Positions 1 to 10,908 of a DNA stretch of 64,000 nt are shown here, piece after piece. The notes under the pieces are model-generated. The model was given only the letters and a program-made list of their open reading frames with translations. It made no database searches and was not told the DNA's origin. Position 1 is the stretch's first letter. Every line of letters starts with the position of its first letter. Origin of the DNA: Lophium mytilinum (lineage: Eukaryota > Ascomycota > Dothideomycetes > Mytilinidiales > Mytilinidiaceae); contig MU004199.1 of assembly GCA_010093605.1 (NCBI GenBank), positions 1,061,609-1,125,608 on the forward strand, read 5' to 3'. Position numbers and translations under genes: made by a program.

Positions 1-1120
1 ACATCCCACCAAGTCCACATAATCTCTTGGTCTGCTCCATCTTTCGAGACACCCCAACCTCCCACCAACCTCCACATGGCATACACTCTAGGAGCGTTTT
101 TGGCGCCACCAACGCCCACCAGACCCAGCACGCTCCACCCAGCCCATGATGGAATGAGTGATTGTTTTCGAAGACCCCCACCCTCCCACTCCCATAGCCA
201 GTCCAATCCCCTCAAAGTCCACCGAACACTGCCCTGAAGAATCGACCTTAGACTCGGGGGACGCCATTCTCTTATACCCCAATCCCGCCGACCTCGGAGC
301 TCTGCACGCCCGGCTGTCGGCGAGGATGCCGACGCGGGACACGTATGGTAACAAAAAAGGTGTCATTTGGCACGGGAGGTTGAGGAAGGAAGACAGCACA
401 GGGAGCCAATCGGGGTCCGCGACTAGTCGAGAGACGGGCACAGAAAGAAGAAAGATGGGACATAGTAGTATCATTGATGTTACGTTGAGGGAGAACACGT
501 GAAAAAGGGAGAACATTGACCAATTGACGAGTTCGATGCAGCAGCTGAGCTCTCCGAAAGCCGCCGACGGGCACGAGGTAAGAAATCCTGTACTACCTAC
601 AGTGACAGACCACGAGTCTGGGCACACTGGTACGCCACTGCTTGGGGTACCCCCACAGGGTTTCGGAGACTTAAGGCCGATGTCAAGCGTCAAGCCGTGC
701 AGATTAGACTGCCTCTTGAATAATTGCCAGCTCAGCAACCAGGCTATCCCCGACAGTGGTGTTCAGTGGGCAGGTTCGAGCCGAGTCCGTATGCCTAGAC
801 CTGTGGCCTGGGACTGTACCGTGGAGATAGGAGTAAGTCTACCCAATCCAAGGTAACCCGTGTCGTAAATCGACCATGTGGTAACAACAGCAACGGCTCG
901 AAGCCCCCGAAAGAAGCCGATTCGTATTGTGAACTCACCGCTACGAAAATGCTGCCCAATCCCACGCAATCATATGCCAAAATCCCACCTCATGACGCTG
1001 TATGTACCGCGAACGCCCTCAAATGCCACATGCGCTGCTCAAACGCTATCACAACGCTATCACACGCCGCGGAACCCGTTCCGTCAACCACTTGTCCCCC
1101 TGATTACACTCAATGGCGGA
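1..1120. other. no confident gene (left edge)
   Basis: Open frames of 60-216 codons exist on both strands. None shows a recognisable motif or a convincing splice pattern, and the plus-strand frame at 158-502 has no upstream ATG. It could be an exon of a gene that starts outside the window. The last ~100 bases are the 3' flank of the AFG1-type gene. Confidence 0.4.
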
Positions 1121-2962
1121 CTACAGCGTATCTTCCCGCCAACGACTCCTGACGCGGTCCCACCCCTCCTTCTCTTTCAAGCCTCCCTTGTTTTCCAGAC
1201 CCATCCCTCTCTCCACCCACTCACGTCCGCCCATCTCACTCAGCCGGCTCAGCGCTCGCGCAAACGCAAACCGTTCTTCATCGCCCGAGAAGAGTGACGA
1301 GTTCTTCAGCATACTCATATTCATCCCCAAATCATCCATCAAGTGCCGCATGACATCACTCACGTCCTCATTATCATCGCCCTTCGGGATCGAACCATCA
1401 GACTGTCCGCCTTTCATCGCATCGTCAAGCTCGTTGTGGCTGAGGAACAGCTCCGAAAGGGGCACGGCAGTAGTGAGGACAAGCTTAGCACGTGACTCGT
1501 AGACAGCGTCAATGAAGGTGATGAAACGGCGTGCTAGATCGCGACTACGAGTGTCCATCCCCGGGACATCTGTCACGATAAAGGCTTCGTAGTGCCGCAT
1601 CAGCTCGAGGTAGTCAGCTGCACCTGTGGCACGGCGAATGATTTGGTCGAAAGTGAACATGGCGGCTTTCCCGCTGGCTTTGGCGACTTCGATGTCGCGG
1701 CCCCATACTTGGTGCACGGCGTGGTGCGGGGGGTCGTTTTCGAGATCGCCGAGAAAGCGGAACCAACGCTCGGCGTGCGTTTTCGCGGCGGCGTTGAGGG
1801 GGTGGTGGTATACGCCTGAGGGCGGGCGTGGGATGCGGCGGTAGTCGGTTTCCGAGTCAAGGTTTAGGACTTGAAGGCGGGATTTGAGTAAGTTGATTGC
1901 GGGGATGAAGCTCTCGCGTTGGATGCCGTTTTTGTAGAGGTCGTCGGGGTGTCGGTTGGAAGTTGTTACTAGAACGACGCCGTGTGACATGAGGGATTCG
2001 ATGAGGCTGGGGTATTTAGTGTCTATCCCTAATTCGACCAATACGACGAAGAGTTTTGGAAAGTAAAATGTGAGAAATTGATAGCGTACCGTCTCAATAT
2101 CATGGCATCCGCGACGTCCGTACATTGAAATTCATCAAAACATAGCACGCTGCTCTTGCTAGCAATATCCGCTGCGACAAATGGGATCGCGTCAAACTCG
2201 TTTCCATACTTCATGTGAACTTTATGCACTTCCTTGTGGACACCCTGCATGAAGTTGAGAAAGTGTATCCTTGTTTTTGCCTTGATGTTTGGAGGTAGAG
2301 TGTCATAGAACAAGTCCATGAGCATAGTCTTTCCACTCCCAACATCACCGTACATGTATAGGCCTTTTGGTAGGAGGCTTGATATAGGTGGGAGTTTTAT
2401 TTGGGGCGAAGAGGAGGAGAATATGGAGAAGAACGACTTCTTCGGTTTGAGGGACTCGACGGTTGGTTGGACGACTTCGGGGGGGCTGTATTTGGAGAGC
2501 ATCTCGTGGAGGTCTTCGAGGTTTTGTACGATCCCTGAAAGACTGTATCAGTTCTAGTGTCCTATACTGTGCATGCATAAAAGCAAGGCATACCTCGTTG
2601 GTGCTCATCTTCCTTCAGCCGTCCAGACTCGACACGGTCATTGTATTCAGCCACGGGTCCCCATGACTTGGTGTTTCCTTAAATATACTCCGTGAGACGC
2701 TTTCTTATAATCTGACATCCACAATACACGTACTCTGCAGTGACGTTGCGAGCCCCCTCCATGCATTGGGGGCAAACACCACCGGAAGCGTCCTCCTTCG
2801 CAAGCCACCTCTAGGTACAATGGAAGCCCAGCGACGGGTCCCTGGGCGTGAAACTCTCAAACAACTCGAACATAGTGTCCTTCGACCCTCGTAGGTCCTT
2901 TGCGATCGGTGGGCGGCTCGTAGCAGGAGCCGGAAGCCTTGGAGAGCGTCGGTCGAGCGCAT
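1121..2962 (-). CDS. AFG1: AFG1-type mitochondrial AAA ATPase
   Basis: Four exons read on the minus strand: 2962-2734, 2677-2594, 2534-2090 and 2006-1121, giving 547 aa. Introns are 56, 59 and 83 nt, and the frame is kept through all junctions. The N-terminus is Arg/Ser-rich with few acidic residues and reads as a mitochondrial presequence. Exon 2 gives the family block GPVAEYNDRVESGRLKEDEH. Exon 3 carries Walker A (GDVGSGKT) and Walker B (VLCFDEFQ), and exon 4 has the SNRHPDDLYKNGIQR block. Family members (yeast Afg1, human LACE1/AFG1L) are inner-membrane proteins that act in turnover and quality control of respiratory-chain subunits. Length is normal for the family. The ATG at 2962 is the first in frame, so the exact presequence start is the least certain part. 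Confidence 0.93.
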
Positions 2963-4172
2963 GGTGGGGGCGGCTGAAGTGCAAAAGAACGGGGAGAGGT
3001 TCGAAGATCGCTACGAGGGTACCATGACACAAAAACCAAATTGTGAGGCAAAACGATGCATGCAATTATTTACAGGATGCGACGACGTGGTGGTGACTTC
3101 GGGGTGAAATCTTGCGGGAGCGAGTTCTTCGGCACCATCCCTCGGCTTTTGGTCCCGCTTCGCGCTGATTGGGTGGGGCATCCTTCACTGCCGTGCCCTT
3201 CACATCTGTGTAGGTACTCCACACAAAATCCATCGGCGGGTCAGGTACGGCGTTTCGAAGACCTGGTTCGGAAGGCGTATGGAAGCGGAGAGAAGTGCGA
3301 GCCCGGAGCGCAGAAGGTGTCATACCGGCCCGTCATGGGTGTCTTTGCCAGGATATCTGACCTGCTTTTCTGACGACTCGCGGATGGCACTCTCAAATTG
3401 CTTCAAACAGGCCCATTTATTCTAAACGATACATGCCATGATCAGCTGTGGAATAGGAATAAACCACTAACTCAGACCGCATTCAGCTGTCAGAATTGCA
3501 CATGACTTGCAAAGAGTAATCCATTCCCACGCATATCAGCGCATGGAGGTCAGGAGGATGGACTATGTTCGCATGTGAAAATGCCTCGTGTATATTGCCC
3601 CCTACATTCATCGCACGGGTGGTGGAGAGACATGCGTGGGTACACTCCACAGGCTGCTGTATATTATTCAGCGCAGAAAGGAAAAAAGAAAACAACATCA
3701 CGCTGCAGAGAAGATCTCCACCTGCCGCCAGACCGACAACCTAGAATAGAACCCCACGTGGTCCCCGCTTTCACGCAGGCGGCGGTGCTTCTTTTGACCT
3801 CGCAAGATGGTGAAGAGCCTCATGGCACCGGAGCCCGTGAAGACGTGACGGCCTGGGACGCTGCCAGCCCTCTTGACATCATCTGTCGCGATGCCTCGGC
3901 CGTTGTCCGAGACCTTAATCAGCTTGACGCCTTTAAATGGGCCCTTTAGTCCTCAGCACTTGGGCCAAACAGACGCCAGACTACTCTGACTACAACTTCT
4001 TCCCTTACCCCATTACCCCATTACCCCGTCTTTTACGTTTGCGTTCCTTTCCGCCGGTACCTACGAAACCTGGCCAGCTTCAGACACGCCATCTAGCGCC
4101 ATTTGATCCGACTTACGTCGGCACGGGACGAGCGTAAGTTTGTACGCTCGCCTTGGCAGGGTACAAAACACA
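2963..4172. other. intergenic between AFG1 and aminotransferase
   Basis: This stretch separates two divergently transcribed genes. I see no complete gene. The ~150 bp before the aminotransferase are pyrimidine-rich, with three near-identical ATTACCCC steps around 4010-4030. A minus-strand reading frame at about 3800-3945 contains LIKVSDNGRGI, which resembles the ATP-binding motif of MutL-type GHKL ATPases, but nothing complete surrounds it. Confidence 0.4.
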
Positions 4173-5638
4173 ATGGCGCAGCACGCCTATCAGACCGGCT
4201 CATCCCCATTCACCTCCTCTGACTCCCCTAAACTTCGACTCTCCCAGCTCTCCGACCAGCTATCCCCAATGGCCTCCACACACTTCGACGCCGATGTCGT
4301 CCCCCAAGCCCCCGAAGACCCCCTCTTTGGGTTGATGGCCGCTTACCGCAACGACACCTTCGACAAGAAGGTTGATCTCGGTATTGGAGCTTACAGAGAC
4401 AACAATGCGAAGCCGTGGGTCCTGCCCGTCGTCAAGAAGGTGCGTTGGAGCTTGCTTCAGCTCGAGCGAGCTTGCTGAGCTGCTCTCATACATTTATGCT
4501 GACAGGTCTTGACGTCAGGCCGAAGAGGTGCTTCGGAACGACCCCGACTTCAACCACGAATACCTCCCCATTGCCGGCCTAGCGAACTTCACAAGTGCAT
4601 CGCAGAAGCTGGTGTTGGGTGCAGATAGCCCCGCAATCAAGGAGAAACGGGTGAGTCTGCCGCTTGATCCGCATGGCGGCCGGAGCTGATAGTGTGATTC
4701 CCCAGGTTACCACCGTCCAGACCATCTCCGGAACAGGTGCTGTGCACCTCGGAGCCCTCTTCCTCTCCAAATTCTATCCCGGCCGTAGCGTCTACTTCTC
4801 GGATCCAACATGGGTCAACCACCACCAGATATTCACCAATGTCCACATCAAAATCGCCACGTACCCATACTTCTCAGCCAAGACCAAGGGTCTCGACTTC
4901 GAGGGAATGCTAGACACAATTGGCAAGGCCGCAGAGGGTAGCATAGTTCTCCTCCACTCGTGTGCACACAACCCCACAGGAGTAGACCCTACACAAGAGC
5001 AATGGAAAGAGATTAGCAAGGTGATGAAAGAGAAGAAGCTCTTCCCCTTCTTCGATTCCGCATATCAAGGATTTGCCTCTGGCGATCTCAACAAGGACGC
5101 ATGGGCGATTCGATACTTTATCGAGCAGGGTTTCGAGCTCTGCATTGCCCAGAGTTACTCCAAGAACTTGGGTCTCTACGGAGAGCGTGCCGGCTGCTTC
5201 CATTTCGTGACAGGTGCATCCTCGGATGCTGAGTCAACAATTTCCCGCATTGCCTCCCAGCTCGCAATCCTTCAGCGCTCGGAAATCAGCAACCCTCCCG
5301 CCTATGGTGCGCGCGTCGCATCGGCTGTCCTAAATGACGAGGCTCTTTTCGCGCAATGGGAAGAAGATCTCCGTACCATGTCCGGTCGCATCATCGAGAT
5401 GCGAGATGTCCTGCGAAGTAAGCTCGATGAGATGGGCACCCCGGGAACCTGGAATCACATCACGGACCAGATTGGCATGTTCAGCTACACCGGCCTTACG
5501 GAGAAGCAAGTCTTGAAGATCCGCGAGGCTGCTCACGTCTACATGACCAAGAACGGCCGAATTTCGATGGCTGGACTAAACACCAACAACATCGACTACT
5601 TTGCCAAGGCGGTTGACAAGGTTGTCAGAGAGACTTAG
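4173..5638 (+). CDS. aspartate aminotransferase (cytosolic type)
   Basis: Exons 4173-4439, 4519-4650 and 4706-5638 give 443 aa; introns are 79 and 55 nt. It is a class I/II PLP-dependent aminotransferase that interconverts aspartate plus 2-oxoglutarate with oxaloacetate plus glutamate. Visible family blocks are VDLGIGAYRDNNAKPWVLPVVKK, split at exon 1, the substrate-loop region around HNPTGVDPT, the PLP-lysine motif SYSKNLGLYGERAG and a C-terminal GRISMAGLN block with the carboxylate-binding Arg. The start at 4173 was chosen because upstream in-frame codons include only a TTG. There is a Ser/Thr-rich N-terminal stretch but no clear mitochondrial presequence, and the C-terminus RET is not a peroxisomal PTS1. 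A cytosolic isoform is the likeliest call. A second in-frame ATG lies ~32 codons further in. Confidence 0.94.
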
Positions 5639-6396
5639 TTTGCCTTGCTTTGTATCAGGGGAGCTAAGTTAGTCTGATACCAGGCGTCATTGGATGGTTC
5701 CAGGGCTTGCTTAGTTTGGTCGGTCTTGCTTGGTTTAGTCGAGCTTGTTTCCTGCTGTACAATAACCGACTCGTAGGTTTCTGAATTACGGCCTAACGCT
5801 ATAGACTTGGATGTCATGTCCAACATTTCTGTACTCAGTGTGCAATTTAGAAACTAAAACCTTCTTCTCACCACACATAGCGGTCGCCAGGACATTTGAC
5901 TTCCACATATCATACTGAACTTGAGCTGATGGTCTTGGGTTTTAACTAATACATGCTGCGAACTCAACGTTAGTCACCTGGAAATCGCTAGATGTAGAAT
6001 GCGAAGCCTGGAGAAGGCTTTTGAGCGAATGTTCTGTCGCGTCACATTGCGTACAGAAAGTTGTCAGCGTGATGCCGCTTAACATCTTTTTCGGGTGTGC
6101 TAGCGCGGCTGCCATCGGAGGCAGTCGCTCCTTCCTCAACTCACAGCAAGCCCCTAACTATGTTCTTGTCACCCTTTCCATCTCTTGTCCTTTCACTTTC
6201 CATACTGCACCTCTTTGCAAGTCGTCTCTACAGTCTACCTCTCCACAGCCATCAAGGCGTCCTGCCTTCGTCTTGTCTTGTCCACCGTGACGCCTAATTT
6301 GCCCACATACCTCGACCGGCATCACTTTAGCGTCATAAACAGCGCATGCCAGAGCTAGAACGAAGCTCACATCCCCCCCAAGAGACTTCTGCGAAC
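5639..6396. other. intergenic, no gene seen
   Basis: 3' flank of the aminotransferase and 5' flank of the next locus. Short frames on both strands lack recognisable motifs. Confidence 0.4.
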
Positions 6397-6808
6397 ATGT
6401 CTTCGCCCTGGTGGAACCGCAAATCGGCGTCTCCCTCGCCTAGCGACGGAGCAGAGGATTCGGGCAAAGCCTCGCGACTGAGTTTACGTCATCGTCGCTC
6501 TGAGCTGCCCGTTCCTAAAGGTCTGCAAACTGGCACGAGGCTCAAGAGGTTCCTGTATGACGCATCACACCTTCTTTCGCTTCCAAGATTCTAACATCGT
6601 CTAGTTCGTCAAAGGCTTTGCGTCAGGAAGCCCCTGTAAGTATTTCCGTTCCATATTGTTTGCCGAACCCCGTCCATTCCAGAAGTTTGCTTCAGAGCGT
6701 GACCATTCTTTCATCAAACCCCATTCTTACCTATCATTCAATCCTTGCCGCACCTGCACATCCATCCACCAACTCGTTACCTCACTCTCCTGTCAAGACG
6801 CTCCTTAG
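6397..6808 (+). CDS. possible leader exons or small gene upstream of DMATS
   Basis: An ATG at 6397 opens MSSPWWNRKSASPSPSDG. A donor GTATGA at 6555 and acceptor at 6604 (branch-like TTCTAAC) join in frame to a 31-nt exon at 6605-6635, which ends at a strong GTAAGT donor. From there two models are possible. Joining to 6683 gives a ~103-aa Ser/Arg-rich protein ending near 6808. Skipping to the acceptor at 6867 fuses in phase to the prenyltransferase reading frame and would extend that protein. No family is recognised. The splice signals are good, but whether this is coding, 5' UTR or part of the downstream gene cannot be settled by eye. Confidence 0.3.
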
Positions 6809-6900
6809 TGAAAGCTACATCGAGATTCGTTTCAAACTTGTTTTCACTGGGTACTGATAGCCTTCAGGGAGTCGAATCAGACCCTTCCTACAACACCATC

Positions 6901-8520
6901 ATGCCCGACACGGAGCACAACTTCGCCAGCATTCCCGCCGTTGACGGTCCTCCAGATAGCCCTCCCGTCATGGCTCCTCAGCCAGCAGTCAAAGGCCATC
7001 AACTCGTTGCACGGCCTCGTGTAGACTCTTCCCTCCAAGACTACACTTTCGAGAAGTTTCCAGCCGAAGAGGATATCCCAAAGACGGACAACACTCCAGT
7101 GAGGCCAGACAATGCTTCAATGAGGCCCAAAACCCGCGACGCCACGCCTCCTGGCAATTCAACCATCGAGCTTGTCAAACACATTGGATCTAGAGTCCTT
7201 GGCGTTATCGACGATGGAGACTCTGCTATCTTCGCCCAACGTACCAGTACTAAGAAGGCAGTGGAGCGCATTCCTGCTAGAGATGCCATTGCTATGGGCC
7301 TTGGTTTCCAGGACGCAAGCCAGGAATACTGGTGGAACGGCCTCACTCCCCTCATCGAGAGCCTGATGATCAAAGCACAATACCCAGATCATCTCAAGTA
7401 TGCATACTTCGGATTCATTGCCAAGTTTATCCTTCCATCCCTTGGTTCCCACAGCGGCAACCAACCGGCCATTCCCAAAATCACTCACGACAGATGCCCC
7501 TTGGAGCCAAGCCTGAACATCTCAAAGTCCAGCCTCACCGTCCGCTTCACCATAGAGCCTCGTGGCCCCTTCGCCGGCCTACCCCAAGACCCCTTCGGCC
7601 AGCTCCAGGGCCGCAAGCTCTTCGACGAGATTCTCGCCTCGTCCCCGCTCGCGACCAACATCGACAGCATCCTCTTCAACCACTTCGCCAACGAGTGCTG
7701 GGTCCCGAAATCCACCGCCTCTGCCCTCGACATCCCCCGAGACCGCATCCCCCCGCAATGCCAACTCGCCTTCGACCTGCACCCAACCAAACCCTCCATC
7801 AGCCTCAAAGCCTACTTCATCCCCCGCGTGAAATCCCTTATCCACTCCACAAACGCGCAAAACATGGCCTTCGACGCCATTGCGCGCTGCCCCTCCTTCG
7901 ACACCCTTGGCCCCGCCTTCTCCATCCTGACAGCCTACATGTCCTCGCTCCCGGACTCCCGCAAATTCACCGTCCAGATGATCGCCGTCGACTGCGTCCA
8001 CCCGTCCACCGCCCGCGTCAAGGCTTACGCGAAACCCGGCATCGGCGTCCCCGTCAGCATCGCGCATATCTGCGATATGTACACGCTCGGCGGCCGCCTC
8101 TGCTCGAAGACGACGATGGAGGGCCTCGACGTGCTGCGCGCTATCCTGCCCCTCCTTCTCGATGCCGAGGACGAGGACCCAGACACCCTGCTCACGCGCC
8201 CGCTGAACGCGCACCACCACGGCGGCATCGTCGCGAGCTACGAGCTGATGCCGGGCGCGCCTGAGCCCGAGGTCAAGATCTACGTGCCCGTGTGGGCGTT
8301 TGTGCGCAACGATCGGGTGGTGGCGGAGAACCTGACGAGGGTGTTGAGACGGTTTGGGTGGGATACGCAAGCGGTGTGGTATGCGCCGGAGTTTGAGGCG
8401 ATGTTTGAGGGAACGTTGGGGAAGGCGGGCAGGCATTGTTATGTGTCGTTTGCGTGGACGGAGGGGAGGGGGGCGGGGTTGACGGTTTATTATAGTCCGG
8501 GGGTTGGGGTGGTGGAGTAG
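6901..8520 (+). CDS. DMATS-type aromatic prenyltransferase
   Basis: One uninterrupted frame of 539 aa from the ATG at 6901. It is an ABBA-fold prenyltransferase of the dimethylallyl-tryptophan-synthase family. These transfer a prenyl group from a prenyl diphosphate to an aromatic acceptor such as indole. Supporting blocks in order are the YWWNGLTPLI entry block, LEPSLNISKSSLTVRFTIEP, FDLHPTKPSISLKAYFIPR (diphosphate-binding Lys/Tyr strand), EVKIYVPVWAF and the closing HCYVSFAWTEG...LTVYYSP. About 80 N-terminal residues precede the conserved core, which is longer than usual (family 430-470 aa). The frame stays open upstream to 6745, and an alternative spliced start at 6397 is possible. No NRPS, PKS or terpene gene lies next to it, so it looks like an orphan tailoring enzyme. 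The acceptor cannot be named. Confidence 0.9.
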   Translation: MPDTEHNFASIPAVDGPPDSPPVMAPQPAVKGHQLVARPRVDSSLQDYTFEKFPAEEDIPKTDNTPVRPDNASMRPKTRDATPPGNSTIELVKHIGSRVLGVIDDGDSAIFAQRTSTKKAVERIPARDAIAMGLGFQDASQEYWWNGLTPLIESLMIKAQYPDHLKYAYFGFIAKFILPSLGSHSGNQPAIPKITHDRCPLEPSLNISKSSLTVRFTIEPRGPFAGLPQDPFGQLQGRKLFDEILASSPLATNIDSILFNHFANECWVPKSTASALDIPRDRIPPQCQLAFDLHPTKPSISLKAYFIPRVKSLIHSTNAQNMAFDAIARCPSFDTLGPAFSILTAYMSSLPDSRKFTVQMIAVDCVHPSTARVKAYAKPGIGVPVSIAHICDMYTLGGRLCSKTTMEGLDVLRAILPLLLDAEDEDPDTLLTRPLNAHHHGGIVASYELMPGAPEPEVKIYVPVWAFVRNDRVVAENLTRVLRRFGWDTQAVWYAPEFEAMFEGTLGKAGRHCYVSFAWTEGRGAGLTVYYSPGVGVVE

Positions 8521-8655
8521 AGGGGTGGGGATGGAGGGGGCGAGGGGAGAAAGAATAGAGACCGAGAGGGAGAGAGTGAAAAGAGAACAAGGGCGAAAGG
8601 GAGGGAGTGAAGAGAGAATCAAGAGCGACAGAGAAAAGAGAGAGAAGAGAGTGTA
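8521..8655 (+). repeat. GA-rich low-complexity tract
   Basis: Over 130 bases consist nearly only of G and A (gagagag, agaga and aagagag blocks) downstream of the prenyltransferase. It may form the 3' UTR of that gene. Confidence 0.6.
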
Positions 8656-9714
8656 TGATCAGTCATCTTTATATCAACAGGGATTAGAGGGAGAAAGAGT
8701 GTGCGATGGGGTATGCGGACTACGGGTATCCGGTATGCGAGTACGATGAGCTTTCAGTATTGCGAGTTAGAGGGCTGGTATGCTTATTGCTTTTACATGG
8801 GTATGGCGTTCGTATTGTCCCTTCCAGATGGTTAGGGGGCTTGTACGCATATCCCTTTCATGTCACTATGGCGTTGGTATGCTTATCCCTCTCAGATCAG
8901 ATGGTTATTGGAGGGACTGTGCCTTTTGAGAGTGTTCTTACACTTACATGATTCCTTTTCATAGAATGGTTACCGCCCTTGCTTCAGTAAGTAAATTCAA
9001 TGAGTATAAATACATCAACGGTGCCTTTTGTGATTGGCGGGATTTATGGTGATGAGTGCAGTTAATTAGGCAAAAACTTGGACGGGTCACGTGTGCGGCG
9101 GGAGCTTCTTCTGAGTGGGGGGTATAAATTGCAAGTTTGATCTGTGATTTCCAGTTCATGGGAGGATTTAGGTTCAGAGCGATCGAGCAAACGAATTGCA
9201 AGACGAGATCATGGCACCTGGAAGCCTGGCCGTTCAAACGAGCCAGTTGAAGAGCTTATGGTGGTCTGGAGCGTGGAGGAGATCGAAAATCGGACTCCGA
9301 GCCGTTTCATGTGCGGGTGGTGGCGGCTCTGCTCTGAACGTGGTGATGGACTTCTGCAGCCGAGCGAAAGGATGGGTTGCGTTGCGGATGGAGTGTGGCT
9401 GTTTGGGTTCATACTTGGGGATTGCTGCTCTGGAGTCCGAGACAGGAATGATGAAATTGGCGTCGTATTGTACTGGTGCTGATGATCGTCGAAGATTGAG
9501 ATGGGAATGATGGTGAGCATCCTGAGATGAAGCTCAGATTCTCGTTGGAATCTCCTCACTTGGTTGATTTGCAGGGCTTAGCGTCTGAACATCGATAGAA
9601 GGTCGAATGATATGTACACAGATGCCAGACAACGGATGCATTGACTCCGCTTCAAAGAATATCGTAGGCAAATGGACTCTAAACCTACGCTGCTAAGGCA
9701 ACATCCCGCCCCTC
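8521..9714. other. intergenic with purine-rich tract
   Basis: The first ~130 bases (8521-8655) are an almost pure G/A tract on the plus strand directly after the prenyltransferase stop. Between 8795 and 8890 a phrase containing TATGGCGTT(C/G)GTAT occurs twice imperfectly. Frames at 9144-9559 on both strands show no motif. No gene is called. Confidence 0.4.
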
Positions 9715-10908
9715 TCACATCCAAACCACTACCGCCCCCAAGATACCTAGCAAGCTCCAACCACTCGCCTTTATGACTCCAATCACCGCCGCCCCCGTCG
9801 AACTCGCCGCCGCCGTCGCAGAGCCCGTCGGCGAGGGCTTCGAAGACGTAGGCGAGCTTGACGGATTTACCTGATCCAGCGGCAGCATCACGCTATCGAG
9901 GACATGCATGAGGCCATTATTCGCCCTGCAAAGATTAGCCACAGATGTACAATCTCCGGTAACTTCAACTACTCACAGAAGATTCGCATCGACGACTTTC
10001 GCGTTGTTGAAGTAGATGTCCTTTCCCTTGATAAATACTCTGACGGTGTTAATACTTAGCGTCGTGAACTCCATCCCGTCGGTCAAGAAGCTCGAATTCA
10101 GCGGTTGTGCTATTGTGTGGAACAGCAACGCGTTCGTTAGCGCCGAAACGTTGAGCGTAGAATCAGCGTTCCCAGCGGAGCTGAACGCGTTGTTGTTAGG
10201 ACCGAGGCAAGTGATGTTCTGGGCATGGTCGAGGGTAGGCCAGATACCAGTGCGATTGAGGGCATTATCGAGCGCAGTGAGTTTCGAGTTACGGACAGTC
10301 TTAGAGCAAGACGCCGGGAGGGTAAGGATGCCATCGAGGATATGGAAATTGCCGCCGTCGAAGGCACCGTCGTTGACGATGGTCATGTTGACCGAGGCAT
10401 CGAGACCGGATTTCACGGGATTGGTGCCAGAGCCGCCCTGGCGTACTCGGAGTTTGGCCCCGCTGGATGAGGCGGAAGAGACGAAGAGGACTTGTCCAGA
10501 GCTCCTGTCTGCGCTGCCGACTTGGTCGGTCAGGGCGGCGTCGGCAGTTCTGTTGTTGTATTACGGGTCGTTTAGGAGGGTTGGGCATGTTGTACTTTTT
10601 GGGTTTGTGAAGTTGCTTCCGCCGAGGGCTCCTACGAGTAGGTGGTAGGAAAAGAGTGGTGCGAGGTCTGTGGGTGGGAGGGAGGTGACTTCGACGCCGT
10701 ATGTCTGCTTGTTATTTGCGAATACGTTATCATCAGGTACCAGCACTGTAAGTGGAGCGTCTGCGCTGAAGGGGAGGATGGCTGTGTTCGCTTTGGCGAA
10801 GACCGTGAAGTTGGATAATTGAGGATATGCGCTAATAGCTTTAAGAAAAGTTTTCGCATTCGCGCCGAGCGCGCTACTTAGCAAAAAATAAATAGGAGAA
10901 CGATGCAT
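9715..10908 (-). pseudogene. fasciclin-domain GPI-anchored protein with in-frame stop
   Basis: Two exons, 10908-9977 and 9925-9715 (51-nt intron), make a 381-codon frame. It reads as a signal peptide (MHRSPIYFLLSSALGANA), one or two FAS1 domains, a Ser/Thr/Pro linker and a hydrophobic C-terminus (SGWSLLGILGAVVVWM) of the GPI-anchor type. FAS1 blocks are LSNFTVFAKANTAILPF, LTVLVPDDNVF, TCPTLLNDP, FHILDGILTLP, LMHVLDSVMLP. Codon 116, at 10561-10563, is TAA inside the conserved LLNDP-x-YNN block, and homology-like sequence continues in the same frame for 265 codons. Such proteins are cell-surface adhesion proteins. A CAA-to-TAA change (CpA to TpA) would explain the stop. Sequencing error is the main alternative. 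Intron-based bypasses I tried either break the frame or delete conserved residues. Confidence 0.75.

Noticed and set aside
88-738. 216-codon minus-strand frame at the left edge
   Set aside because: No motif, signal or splice support. Overlaps equally open plus-strand frames.
7332-8264. 310-codon frame within the prenyltransferase
   Set aside because: Pro/Arg/His-rich shadow of the GC-rich prenyltransferase coding sequence.
7579-8622. 347-codon minus-strand frame opposite the prenyltransferase
   Set aside because: Antisense shadow; composition follows the codon bias of the true gene.
10547-10561. 15-nt GTAATA...CAG as a micro-intron removing the fasciclin stop
   Set aside because: Frame-preserving, but far below any known fungal intron length.
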